This document shows, one piece after another, positions 35,040 to 43,931 of a DNA stretch of 64,000 nt. Source of the stretch: Contendibacter sp031732755. Its GTDB lineage: Bacteria; Pseudomonadota; Gammaproteobacteria; Competibacterales; Competibacteraceae. The stretch spans positions 1 through 64,000 of the forward strand of contig JAVMKI010000029.1 in assembly GCA_031732755.1 (NCBI GenBank), read 5' to 3'. A program made the translations under genes and the position numbers. Below the pieces are notes generated by a model. It was not told the origin of the DNA and made no database searches. It saw nothing but the letters and a program-made list of their open reading frames with translations. The stretch's first letter is position 1. Each line of letters starts with the position of its first letter.

Positions 35040-35264
35040 ATGCTAAGCCTCAGTCGCATTACCTTCAATCCCGAAGTCATGGGAGGTAAACCTTGCATTC
35101 GAGGGATACGAATTACCGTAGGAACGATTGTCGGTCTGATGGCCTCTGGAATGACCATGGAAGAGATTTTGGCTGATTACCCGTATCTGGAACGCGAAGA
35201 CATTATGGAAGCGTTGGCTTACGCCGCCTGGCGAGTGGAAGAGCGGGAGATGGACCTTGCGTGA
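35040..35264 (+). CDS. DUF433 antitoxin
   Basis: The 74-residue product has the DUF433 pattern: ITFNPEVMGGKPCIRGIRITV, then GMTMEEILADYPYLEREDIMEAL and AYAAWRVEE. DUF433 proteins pair with DUF5615 PIN-like toxins and probably repress their own operon through a winged-helix fold. AAAGGAG supports the ATG at 35040 over one at 35022. The stop lies inside the toxin gene (8-bp overlap), so the two are translationally coupled. Confidence 0.88.
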   Translation: MLSLSRITFNPEVMGGKPCIRGIRITVGTIVGLMASGMTMEEILADYPYLEREDIMEALAYAAWRVEEREMDLA

Positions 35265-35643
35265 GGACTTCAAGATATTGATCGATATGGGACTGTCCCC
35301 ACGTTGGGCGCCACTGTTCAAGGAACAGGGTTGGAAGAGTTTTCATTGGTCTCAAGTAGGTAATCCACGAGCAACCGACCGGGAAATCATGGAGTGGGCT
35401 CAAGTGCATGGATATATCGTGTTTACGCATGATTTGGATTTTGGGGCCTTATTAGCCATCACATCGGCAAATGGACCCAGCGTTATCCAGGTCAGGACGC
35501 AAAACGTTTCATTGGAATCAATCAGCCAACTGATTATTAAATCGATCATTCAATTCCAGAGCGAATTGCGGGAGGGAGCCTTAATCTCGATTGATCGGGA
35601 GAAAGCTAGGGCACGTATTTTGCCTATCGGTTCACGTTCATGA
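35257..35643 (+). CDS. DUF5615 PIN-like toxin
   Basis: Putative RNase of the PIN-like fold, 128 residues. Conserved acidic positions are visible in FKILIDMGLSPRW, NPRATDREIMEWAQ and VFTHDLDFGALLA, as in this toxin family. The family start requires the first strand KILID, and no ATG or GTG precedes it, so I take the TTG at 35257 (GGGAG 8 bp upstream), which overlaps the antitoxin gene. An inefficient start codon would hold toxin output below antitoxin output. Target RNA unknown. Confidence 0.85.
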   Translation: MREDFKILIDMGLSPRWAPLFKEQGWKSFHWSQVGNPRATDREIMEWAQVHGYIVFTHDLDFGALLAITSANGPSVIQVRTQNVSLESISQLIIKSIIQFQSELREGALISIDREKARARILPIGSRS

Positions 35644-35728
35644 AAAGGCTTTCCCCTTGGCTGCTTTCTTCGCTGTCCTAATCCAGCCTGAGCGGGTTCC
35701 TCCCTGAACCCATCGCCAGTGACGGCTA

Positions 35729-36976
35729 CTACTCAAGGACAACCTCTTGACCACCCTCGACCTGAATTTCCAGTGGTGCTCCACTAAATTCAAGCTTGTA
35801 GGTGCCAGCAGGTAATATCAATTCGTGTGCTGTGCCACCAAAATAATCCACTTCTTTTCCATTCTGATCATAGACGGGAACTCTGCCAGTATATTTGGGA
35901 ATTTTGATGGTTCCTAATTGTGATGATATTTCAGTAGTTTTTCCGCCATCGACCTGAATTTCCAGTGGTACTCCACTAAATTCAAGCTTGTAGGTGCCAG
36001 CGGGTAATATCAATTCGTGTGCTGTGCCACCAAAATAATCCACTTCTTTTCTATTCTGATCATAGACGGGAACTCTGCCAGTATATTTGGGAATCTTGAT
36101 GGTTCCTAGTGCTGGCATCTTGACAACTTTCTTCTCCGGCGCGGGCGACGGAGGCGTTTGCGCGACGACGGGCGGCGGCGGGGGTAACTCGACCTTCTTC
36201 ACCACTTCCTGCTTGACTTCGGTCAAGGCGTCTTTCAACTGCTCGGCGTTGTTGGCGGTGAAGTAGCGGCCGTTGCCGGCCTTGGCGATGCACATCAGTT
36301 GTTGCTGCTCCTTTTCCGCCACGTCGAAGCCGACGACGTGGACCTTGAGCTTGACGCCCTGCTGCACCAGGCTCCCCACCGCCGCGCACGGGTCGCCCTT
36401 GCAGGTCTCCTCGCCGTCGCTGACCAGCACCACCGTGGTTTCTTGCTCGGCGGTCTTGAGCTGCTCGGCGGCCACTTGCAGGGCTTGGGTGATCGGGGTC
36501 ATGCCCTTGGGGTCGATGGCTTGAATCCGCTGGATCAGGGCGGCCTTGTCGGTCTGGCCGACCGGGGCCATCACTTCGATGTCGTTGCAGTCGCCCTTGG
36601 TGTGGTGGCCGTAGACTTCCAGGCCCACCTGGATCGTCGCCGGCAAGTCGCGCAGCAGGTTGCTCATCACCTCCTTGGCGATGACGATCTTTTCCCGGTT
36701 GTCGATCTTGGCTTTCATGCTGCCGGAGGCGTCCAGGATGAACAGCACGCCGGGCGCGTTCGCCGCGCCGCTCGCCGCCGCTGACGCGGGTAGGGCCGTC
36801 GCGTTACTCGGATTAGCCGGGTCGATCTGCTGGGGTTTGCGCGCCGTCTCCGGCGGCGGCGACGAGGTGTAGTGCACCTGCCCCTTCTCGTCCGTCCATT
36901 TGTACAGATCGGCGGCGCTCGCCGTGGCGATCAGCGCCAAAGCGGCCAGGCCGGCCAGTAAACGGTACTGCTTCAT
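35729..36976 (-). CDS. Secreted VWA-domain protein with duplicated C-terminal module
   Basis: The 415-residue product starts with a signal peptide (MKQYRLLAGLAALALIATASA; ATG 36976 behind GAGGAGGAAAACC). It is followed by a DUF4124-like segment (ADLYKWTDEKGQVHYTSSPP) and a von Willebrand A domain (about 75-265) with an intact metal site (DASGSM, then KGMTPITQA and VSDGEE). A proline-rich linker leads to two nearly identical 64-residue modules starting LGTIKIPKYTGRVPVYDQN. An upstream in-frame start at 37030 would bury the signal peptide. The kinase and toxin genes nearby are on separate transcripts. Binding partner unknown. Confidence 0.88.
   Translation of the reverse strand: MKQYRLLAGLAALALIATASAADLYKWTDEKGQVHYTSSPPPETARKPQQIDPANPSNATALPASAAASGAANAPGVLFILDASGSMKAKIDNREKIVIAKEVMSNLLRDLPATIQVGLEVYGHHTKGDCNDIEVMAPVGQTDKAALIQRIQAIDPKGMTPITQALQVAAEQLKTAEQETTVVLVSDGEETCKGDPCAAVGSLVQQGVKLKVHVVGFDVAEKEQQQLMCIAKAGNGRYFTANNAEQLKDALTEVKQEVVKKVELPPPPPVVAQTPPSPAPEKKVVKMPALGTIKIPKYTGRVPVYDQNRKEVDYFGGTAHELILPAGTYKLEFSGVPLEIQVDGGKTTEISSQLGTIKIPKYTGRVPVYDQNGKEVDYFGGTAHELILPAGTYKLEFSGAPLEIQVEGGQEVVLE
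35759..36113 (-). repeat. Tandem 192-bp duplication inside the VWA gene
   Basis: Two copies with a 192-bp period (GACCTGAATTTCCAGTGGT begins at 35759 and again at 35951) encode the paired C-terminal modules. They differ at only a few bases, such as R/G, V/A and D/E replacements, so the duplication is recent or kept uniform by conversion. The repeat is AT-richer than the rest of the gene. Confidence 0.9.
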
Positions 36977-37079
36977 GGTTTTCCTCCTCGAAAGGACCGA
37001 TGTTTGAGGGGCGATTGAAGACTGAATCATGTGTGGATCATTTGTGATTCAGTATAGTTCCTGGAACCCTGTTTTCCAT

Positions 37080-37385
37080 GTTAGATTGCTGGAACCAGGT
37101 CAACGATGATGAATGCACTTCACAGGTGATCGCCGTAGTCGCCGCAGGGCAACCACGTAGCTGTACACCGTATTTCCATCGGCAGGCGCTGAAAAAGCTA
37201 TACCGTGTGTCCGATGCGCACCACAGTTCGATGGGTGGCACAGCCGGACGGCATGGGCGATGCGCAGGGTCCGGTGCAGCAGTTGTCGACCAGTACCGCT
37301 GCGCCGCGCGCTCCAAGCCGTCCCGCCAGATGGATTTTGACCCAGCTGGGGACGAGAGCCTTGGCGAAGAGGAACAACCGATGTT
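37080..37385 (-). pseudogene. TIGR04282/DUF2064-like glycosyltransferase, decayed
   Basis: Minus-strand remnant following the GT2 pseudogene. Frame-by-frame reading recovers RLFLFAKALVPSWVKIHLAGRLGARGAA (compare F-A-K-x-P-x-P-G-x-V-K-T-R-L in this family), LLHRTLRIAHAV and IELWCASDTRYSFFSACRWKYGVQLR, in different frames, with stops between. The rest of the gene appears lost. In intact genomes this family is normally paired with a TIGR04283 glycosyltransferase, which is also broken here (37386-38042). Confidence 0.65.
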
Positions 37386-38042
37386 CACGAGTAGTAATGG
37401 ATCCGAGCCGACCGGTCGGGATCGGCGTTGAGGAAGTGCGCCAGCCGCAGTTGCCACATCAGCTGAATCGTGCGTGGGATACCGTCACACTCTCAGCACC
37501 AGCTAGACGTCGTCAGCCGCTGGTGCAAGCAGGCTGGGCGGCTTTGACGTTTCAGCAAGCGGCTGAAGGCGATGTCCTCCATCAGTACGATGAGTGGAGA
37601 GCCGCCGACGCGCTCGAACGCCTCTCGGCGCACGAAGATACCCTGATCGCCGGTGGCGATGCCGGTCAGCCGGGAACGGACGTTCATCAGGGTTTCCACC
37701 ACCCGCAGCAATGGAACCGGACAGGCGCACGTCGAAACGGCTCCAATATCGCTCCGGCCGGGCTAGGGCCGCGTGAATGAGATTGACTTCACCCGGCGGC
37801 GGCGGACTGTCGGCGTGCAGGAACCAGAGGATATTGCCGCTGGCCCGCCTCGTGCCGACGTTCATCAGTTGGGGATAACCCGATCCGCTAGCGATCTGGT
37901 CAGCGCCACGGTTTGGTCGTCGTTGCCGCCGTCCACCACGATCAATTCGCAATCCTGTTTGCGTAGCGGTTGCAGGAGGGTTAGCAGGTGGTGATTTGCG
38001 CTGCCTTGTTCAGAACGGGCAGGATGACAGAATACGGGACAT
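37386..38042 (-). pseudogene. TIGR04283-like family 2 glycosyltransferase, decayed
   Basis: Minus-strand gene broken by several frameshifts. The pieces read, in order, SVILPVLNKAAQITT, then LLQPLRKQDCELIVVDGGNDDQT (nucleotide-sugar site), MNVGTRRASGNILWFLHADSPPP, RVVETLMNVRSRLTGIATGDQGIFVRREAFERVGG, LMEDIAFSRLLKR and LMWQLRLAHFLNADP before a stop at 37386. All blocks match the TIGR04283 glycosyltransferase family. At least four frame changes and internal stops make it non-functional. The ends are estimates; 38042 is the only ATG at the right place. Confidence 0.8.
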
Positions 38043-38112
38043 GATCTTTCGGGCGCGAGGGTCTAGCCAATGGCTGTTGAAGACTGTAGTATTCACTCCT
38101 TCATTTCGTCAT

Positions 38113-38188
<76 letters not shown>

Positions 38189-38222
38189 AATCCTAGATTT
38201 ACCCGGTTTCATCCCGCCTTCT

Positions 38223-38256
38223 AACCCCGCTAGGCAGCAAGGCCTGGCGGGGTTTT
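38223..38256 (+). terminator. Terminator after tRNA-Ala
   Basis: AACCCCGC (38223-38230) pairs with GCGGGGTT (38247-38254), with inner AGGC/GCCT pairing, followed by TTTTG. The orientation fits termination of the tRNA transcript. Confidence 0.8.
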
Positions 38257-38278
38257 GTTGTTTCAGGCTAACTCACTC

Positions 38279-38343
38279 CATACCGTCGAAATGATGGTAC
38301 TTTTGATGACGGTATCTGAATTTCCCCCGCTTCTGATACCGTC
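38279..38343. repeat. Triplicate ATACCGTC motif with hairpin
   Basis: ATACCGTC occurs near 38280 and at 38336-38343, and inverted at 38308-38315. GACGGTATC (38308-38316) and GATACCGTC (38335-38343) make a perfect 9-bp inverted repeat around an 18-base C-rich loop. No T-tract follows. It lies between the tRNA terminator and the 3' end of dnaE. Origin unknown; possibly a relic of a mobile element end. Confidence 0.4.
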
Positions 38344-38457
38344 AAATATTAAGATTTGACCTGAATCTGACCATTTTGATGGATTAAATCCCATAAGTGC
38401 TCTTACAGATCGGGACAAATCAATATCTGGTATAACAGACTTTTAGAGGAGTGGGTG

Positions 38458-41400
38458 TTAACCCAAGCCGCGTTCCACGCTCGCTTGAGGTTCATAGTGC
38501 AGTTGTACGGCCTCCGCGCCCACCAGTTCGCGCAACTGTTTTAATAGCGCCTCGCTGGGCTTGACCCGCCAGTGGGAACCAAACGTCAGTTCCACGCGCG
38601 CTGTGGGGCTGGTGTACTCCACCCACACCATGCATCGGCCATCGGCGCGATGCGCGGCCAGCACGTCGGCCAATTGGCGCAATATCTCCCCCTCGCACTG
38701 GCGCGCGTTCAGCCGCAACACCAATCGTCGACCGTATTCAGCGCGCGCTTCATCCAGACTGAACACCCGCTCAACGGTCAACCGTGTGGTCTGGTTGAAT
38801 TCGTCCCAGCCCAGCGCGCCTTGCACGAGCACAATGGCGTCCTCGACAATCAGTGACCGATGTCGCTCGTAGACCTCTGGGAAAATGCGCACCTCGATCC
38901 GTCCGCTGTCGTCGTCCAGGGTCACGAAAGCCATCCGCCCCCCCCGATTGGCGTTGCGGGTGCGCGCGCTCACCACCAGACCGGCGATCAACACCGAGCG
39001 GTCGTTGTTCCGGCGCGAGGTTCCGCTGTTCCCGGCCAGGTCATGCAGCCGGGTGGTATGGAGAGCAGCCAGTTCCACCGCCACCTGGCGGATGGGATGA
39101 CCCGTCAGATAAACGCCTAGCGTTTCCTTCTCACCGCGTAACCGCTCCTCCACGCTCCACTCCGGCTTCTTGGCGATGTGCAGCGGTCGGGTGGGCGTTT
39201 TCTCGGCGGTGGCCAGACCAAACAGGTCGTTCTGGCCAGCGGCGTCGTTGCGGGAATGCTGCTCGGCCAGTTGCAACGCTTCCGGCAACTGCGCCATCAA
39301 CGTTGCCCGGTTGGCGCCGAGCTCGTCGAACGCTCCGGAACGGATCAACGATTCCAACACCCGGCGGTTGAGCTTACGCAAGTCCACCCGCTGACACAGG
39401 TCGAACAGGTCGCGGTAGGCGCCACCCCGTTCCCGCTCTTGCGTCAGCGCCTCGATGGCGGTCTCTCCGGCGCCCTTGATCGCGCCCAGACCATAACGAA
39501 TCTCGCCGGTCTCGCCGACCGTGAAACGGTATTCCGAAACGTTGATCGCCGGCGTCGCCAAGTTGAGGCTCATGCGGCGGCATTCCTCGATGAACACCAC
39601 CACCTTGTCGGTCTTGTCCATGTCGGAGGACAGCACCGCCGCCATGAACGCCGCCGGATAGTGCGCTTTCAACCAGGCGGTTTGGTAGGACAACAAAGCA
39701 TAAGCGGCGCTGTGGCTGCGATTGAACCCATAACCCGCGAATTTATCTATTAAGTCAAAGATATAAGAAGCCGTTTCCGGCTCGACCTGGCGTTCCACCG
39801 CGCCGCTCACAAACCCGTCCCTTTGTTTGGCCATCTCTTCCGGCTTTTTCTTACCCATGGCCCGGCGCAGCAAATCCGCCCCGCCGAGGGTATAACCCGA
39901 CAGGACTTGGGCAATCTGCATCACCTGTTCCTGATAAAGGATGACGCCGTAAGTCGGTTTCAGAATCGGAGCCAGTGCTGGATGGGGATATTCAATACGG
40001 GCGCGGCCATGCTTGCGGTCGATGAAATCATCCACCATCCCCGATTGCAGCGGGCCGGGTCGAAACAGCGCCACCAGCGCCACCATATCTTCAAAGCAGT
40101 CCGGTTGCAGACGGCGGATCAAATCCTTCATGCCGCTGGATTCCAACTGAAATACGGCGGTGGTCTGGTGGCGCTTCAGCAGCTCGAAAGTAACCGCGTC
40201 GTCCAACGGAACGGTGGTGATATCCAACGGCGGTTCGCCATGCGCCGCGCGTTGCCGATTCACGGTTTGCAAAGCCCAATCAATAATCGTTAGGGTTCGT
40301 AGTCCCAGGAAATCGAACTTGACCAGTCCGGCGGCTTCCACATCGTCCTTGTCGAACTGAGTCACCAGACTCGAATCGCCCGCTTCGCAGTACAGCGGCG
40401 AGAAATCGGTCAGACTGGTCGGCGCGATCACCACGCCACCGGCGTGTTTGCCGACGTTGCGCGCCAAGCCCTCCAGCTTGCGGGCCAGGTCGATCAGCGC
40501 TCGGATTTCTTCGTCGTTCTCGTACAGTCGGCGCAGTTCGGCTTCCTGCTCGATGGCTTTGTCGAGGGTGATGCCCAACTCGAAGGGAATCAGTTTGGCG
40601 ATGCGATCCACAAACCCGTAGGGATGGCCCAGCACCCGCCCCACATCGCGCACCACCGCCTTGGCCGCCATGCTACCGTGCGTCGCGATCTGCGAGACCC
40701 GGTCCCGGCCATAGCGCTGGGTGACGTATTCGATGACCCGGTCCCGCCCTTCCATGCAGAAATCGATGTCGAAATCCGGCATCGAGACCCGTTCAGGATT
40801 CAAGAACCGCTCGAACAGCAAGTCATAAGCCAGCGGGTCCAGATCGGTGATGCCGAGAGCATAGGCGACCAGCGAACCCGCGCCGGAGCCGCGCCCCGGC
40901 CCGACGGGCACGCCGTGCGCCCGCGCCCACTGGATGAAGTCGGCGACAATCAGGAAATAACCGGGAAAGCCCATCTGGATGATGACCTTCAACTCCAGTT
41001 CCAACCGCGCGTCGTAGGGCTGGCGACGTTCGGCAAAATCCGGGGCGGCGGGGTCCAGCAGTCGCGGCAACCGCTGTTCCAGTCCCGTTCGGGCCTGGGC
41101 GGTAAAGTAGTCGGCGGCGCTCATTCCCACGGGCACCGGGAAATCCGGTAACACGTTTCGGCCTAATTCCAGCCGCAGGTTGCAGCGGCGGGCGATCTCA
41201 ACGCTGTTTTCCAGCGCTTCGGGCAAATCAGCGAACAGTTCGGCCATTTCCGCCGGAGTCCGCAGATACTGCTGGTCACTATGACGGCGCGGTCGGCGCG
41301 GGTCGTCCAGCGTCGCGCCGTCGTAAATGCACACCCGCGCCTCGTGCGCCTCAAAATCCTCGCGCTGGAGAAAGCATACCTCGTTGGTGGCCACCACTGG

Positions 41401-41970
41401 TGTTCCGGTCGCCGCCGCCAGGTCCAGGGCCGCCTCCAAATATTCCTCCTCCCGAGGCCGGCCGGTACGCTGCACTTCCAGGTAAAACCGATCCGGGAAC
41501 AATTGACGCCAGTCCGCCAGCCAAGCCTGGGCCTGATCCGAACGGTCGTTCAACAACGCCCGCCCCAGTTCGCCCTCGCGGCCCCCGGACAGGGCGATCA
41601 GCCCTTCGGTGTGGCCGTGTAGCCAGGCATGGTCGAGCATCGGCACGCTCCGTAGCTGGCCTTCCTGATAGCTACGACTGACCAATCGGGTCAGATGGCG
41701 GTAGCCGCTCAAGTTCTGACATAGCAACACCAGCCGGGTCGGCTCGCCCTCTCGCTGTACCCAGGCTTCCACCCCGACGATGGGTTTGACGCCGGCCCCC
41801 AGCGCGGCTTTGTAGAACTTGATCAGGGCGAACAGGTTGCTCATATCGGTCACCGCCACCGCCGGCATCCCGGCGGCGGCGACCCGCTTGACCAGACTTT
41901 TGATGCGGATCAGCCCGTCCACCAGCGAATATTCGGTATGCAGGCGCAGATGAACGAAATTCGCGGACAT
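38458..41970 (-). CDS. dnaE: DNA polymerase III alpha subunit
   Basis: Catalytic subunit of the replicative polymerase. The 1170-residue product starts with the PHP domain (FVHLRLHTEYSLVDGLIRI, VAVTDMSNLFALIKFYKAA). The polymerase core has the catalytic acids in SMPDFDIDFCMEGRDRVIEYV, and GPGRGSGAGSLVAYALGITDLDP precedes it. A C-terminal OB-fold region follows (RGGRMAFVTLDDDSGRIEVRIF). E. coli DnaE is 1160 residues. It begins 3 bp after the rnhB stop on the same strand, so the two form one transcript. Confidence 0.97.
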   Translation of the reverse strand: MSANFVHLRLHTEYSLVDGLIRIKSLVKRVAAAGMPAVAVTDMSNLFALIKFYKAALGAGVKPIVGVEAWVQREGEPTRLVLLCQNLSGYRHLTRLVSRSYQEGQLRSVPMLDHAWLHGHTEGLIALSGGREGELGRALLNDRSDQAQAWLADWRQLFPDRFYLEVQRTGRPREEEYLEAALDLAAATGTPVVATNEVCFLQREDFEAHEARVCIYDGATLDDPRRPRRHSDQQYLRTPAEMAELFADLPEALENSVEIARRCNLRLELGRNVLPDFPVPVGMSAADYFTAQARTGLEQRLPRLLDPAAPDFAERRQPYDARLELELKVIIQMGFPGYFLIVADFIQWARAHGVPVGPGRGSGAGSLVAYALGITDLDPLAYDLLFERFLNPERVSMPDFDIDFCMEGRDRVIEYVTQRYGRDRVSQIATHGSMAAKAVVRDVGRVLGHPYGFVDRIAKLIPFELGITLDKAIEQEAELRRLYENDEEIRALIDLARKLEGLARNVGKHAGGVVIAPTSLTDFSPLYCEAGDSSLVTQFDKDDVEAAGLVKFDFLGLRTLTIIDWALQTVNRQRAAHGEPPLDITTVPLDDAVTFELLKRHQTTAVFQLESSGMKDLIRRLQPDCFEDMVALVALFRPGPLQSGMVDDFIDRKHGRARIEYPHPALAPILKPTYGVILYQEQVMQIAQVLSGYTLGGADLLRRAMGKKKPEEMAKQRDGFVSGAVERQVEPETASYIFDLIDKFAGYGFNRSHSAAYALLSYQTAWLKAHYPAAFMAAVLSSDMDKTDKVVVFIEECRRMSLNLATPAINVSEYRFTVGETGEIRYGLGAIKGAGETAIEALTQERERGGAYRDLFDLCQRVDLRKLNRRVLESLIRSGAFDELGANRATLMAQLPEALQLAEQHSRNDAAGQNDLFGLATAEKTPTRPLHIAKKPEWSVEERLRGEKETLGVYLTGHPIRQVAVELAALHTTRLHDLAGNSGTSRRNNDRSVLIAGLVVSARTRNANRGGRMAFVTLDDDSGRIEVRIFPEVYERHRSLIVEDAIVLVQGALGWDEFNQTTRLTVERVFSLDEARAEYGRRLVLRLNARQCEGEILRQLADVLAAHRADGRCMVWVEYTSPTARVELTFGSHWRVKPSEALLKQLRELVGAEAVQLHYEPQASVERGLG

Positions 41971-41973
41971 GAT

Positions 41974-42561
41974 TCATTCCCGAAGAGTAGTTTGCAGCAC
42001 GGCGGCGACCGGTGCGAAGGAGCGGCGATGTTCCGGGCAGGGACCGAAGCGACGCAAGGCATCCCGATGCGCGGCGGTTGGGTAGCCCTTGTGTTGGGCG
42101 AAGCCGTAGTGGGGATAGCGCTCGTGCAGTTCGCGCATTTCCGCGTCCCGCGCCACCTTGGCCAGAATCGAAGCGGCGCTGATGGCCGACACCGTGGCGT
42201 CGCCCTTCACGATGGCCTGGCAGGGACAGGCCAGCGGCGGGCAGCGATTGCCGTCCACCAGCGCTCGTTCCGGGACGATGCTTAAGGCAGCGATGGCCCG
42301 TTGCATCGCCCGCAGCGATGCTTGCAGGATATTGATGCGGTCGATTTCGGCGACTTCGGCCCGGCCCAGCGCCCAGGCCAGGGCTTTGGCGCGAATTTCG
42401 CCCGCTAGTCGCTCGCGGCGAAGCGGGCTGAGCGTTTTGGAATCGGCCAGGCCGACAATCGGGTGGGTGGGATCGAGGATGACCGCGGCGGCGATGACGG
42501 GACCGGCCAAGGGTCCGCGTCCAACTTCGTCCACGCCGGCGATCAGGACGACATCGGGCAT
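41974..42561 (-). CDS. rnhB: Ribonuclease HII
   Basis: Removes RNA primers and misincorporated ribonucleotides from DNA. The start at ATG 42561 gives MPDVVLIAGVDEVGRGPLAG and 195 residues (E. coli 198); a GTG at 42591 would add ten residues. Catalytic acids lie in the DEVGRG motif (Asp and Glu), in LVDGNRCP, and in the segment ISAASILAKVARDAEM. The neighbour dnaE follows 3 bp downstream. lpxB, its usual partner upstream in gammaproteobacteria, is absent. Confidence 0.95.
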   Translation of the reverse strand: MPDVVLIAGVDEVGRGPLAGPVIAAAVILDPTHPIVGLADSKTLSPLRRERLAGEIRAKALAWALGRAEVAEIDRINILQASLRAMQRAIAALSIVPERALVDGNRCPPLACPCQAIVKGDATVSAISAASILAKVARDAEMRELHERYPHYGFAQHKGYPTAAHRDALRRFGPCPEHRRSFAPVAAVLQTTLRE

Positions 42562-42624
42562 GTTGATCAGCACACGAGGCAGGGAAGACACTGGAAGGAA
42601 AAATTTAATGCTGTTGGCGTTCGA

Positions 42625-43761
42625 TCATCCGCGCATTACCGCGTCGGGATCGGCAGTCGCCGCCCGCCAGATCGGGATCAGGGTGGCGACGATGTAGGGC
42701 AATACGGTTACCGCCAGCAGCACCAGTATCTGTTGCAAATCCACCGCCGTTGTCAACTGAAAGTCAGGATATAGTACCGCCCAGCCCTTGAGGATTGGTG
42801 CGAATAGCCGGGCGCCGGCGTGGAACACCTGCCAGTAGGCGAGGATGTAGCCAGCGAGAAAAGCGGTCGACGACAGCAGAATGCCTTCCCAAAGCTTCAT
42901 CCGCAGAATGTCGCCGGTTTCCCAGCCGATGGCCTTGAGGATACCGATCTCGCGTTTTTCCTCGGCGCTGAGGCCGGCGGCTTTGTCCCAGGTCAGGATC
43001 GCGAACGCCAGCGTCAGGGTTCCCAGCACGACGAACAACAGCCCCTCGCGCCAATTGAACGCCGCATCGTAGGTGCGCAGGATCTCCGCGCGCAGAATCG
43101 GCCGGCTATCCGGCAGGGCGAGGGCGATTTTTTCCGCCACGGTCCGCGCTTCGCGGGGATTACGCACCGTCAGCACCACATCGGTGTAGACGCCCGGCGG
43201 AATGTCGAACAGCGCGCGGTAGCCATCTTCGGACAGCAGCAGCAAATCGGCGCTCAACAGTTCCGAGGTGGAATCGAGCAACCCGACGATCTTGAGCGGC
43301 AGGGGTTGACCGTTGGCGGCGCGCAGGCCGAGAAAATCGCCGACGCCGATTTGCCGCGCCCGCGCCAGCGCGGCGCCGATAACGATCTCGTCCGCCGCCA
43401 GTCGCCGCTCCGGAGCAACCATCAGGGTATAGTTAGCTTTGATGACCGGATCGTAGTAATAGCCCCACAACCGGCCTTGGACCGCGCTGACGCCCCGAAT
43501 TTGCCGCAGGCGGTCAAGCCAGGCCGTCGGCACCAGGTCGTGCCGCCCAGCCGCCATGCGCTGTACGATCACTTCCGGCGCGTCTTGCAGCAGTATCGCT
43601 GCTTCCCGCCGCAAGCCCTGACTGAGCAGCAGCACCGTACTGAACAGAAACACCAGCAGGGTATAGATCAGCAACAGGCCGAAGTTGCGGGTCTTGCGGC
43701 GCAGCAGGGCCGCCAGGGTATAGTCGATCAGGCATTTCTGGCGTTCGAGGAAGGCGCGCAT
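42625..43761 (-). CDS. FtsX-type ABC transporter permease
   Basis: The 378-residue product has a first membrane helix at about residues 23-44 (NFGLLLIYTLLVFLFSTVLLL). A large periplasmic MacB-like core follows, then three C-terminal helices (LLFVVLGTLTLAFAILTW, LLSSTAFLAGYILAYWQV, ILVLLAVTVLPYIVATLIP). The conserved FtsX segment SAEEKREIGILKAIGWETGDILRMK is present. I chose ATG 43761 (MRAFLERQKCL); an upstream start at 43830 gives an unlikely leader. Its ATPase partner is not adjacent, and the function (export, lipoprotein release or metal insertion) cannot be set. Confidence 0.87.
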   Translation of the reverse strand: MRAFLERQKCLIDYTLAALLRRKTRNFGLLLIYTLLVFLFSTVLLLSQGLRREAAILLQDAPEVIVQRMAAGRHDLVPTAWLDRLRQIRGVSAVQGRLWGYYYDPVIKANYTLMVAPERRLAADEIVIGAALARARQIGVGDFLGLRAANGQPLPLKIVGLLDSTSELLSADLLLLSEDGYRALFDIPPGVYTDVVLTVRNPREARTVAEKIALALPDSRPILRAEILRTYDAAFNWREGLLFVVLGTLTLAFAILTWDKAAGLSAEEKREIGILKAIGWETGDILRMKLWEGILLSSTAFLAGYILAYWQVFHAGARLFAPILKGWAVLYPDFQLTTAVDLQQILVLLAVTVLPYIVATLIPIWRAATADPDAVMRG

Positions 43762-43931
43762 GGTGGGTAGAACAGGGAACGTGGACGACGAAACGGTATC
43801 ACAGTGGCGGTCTCTGGAACCGACGGGCAACGAACATTCCTTCCCTGGACAGGTTGGTGAAGCCGGCGACCGCGCTGGGCTTTGCCCGACCGTTCAAGTT
43901 GGCCTGAATAGCCGCGCCGTTATGCCGCTCC

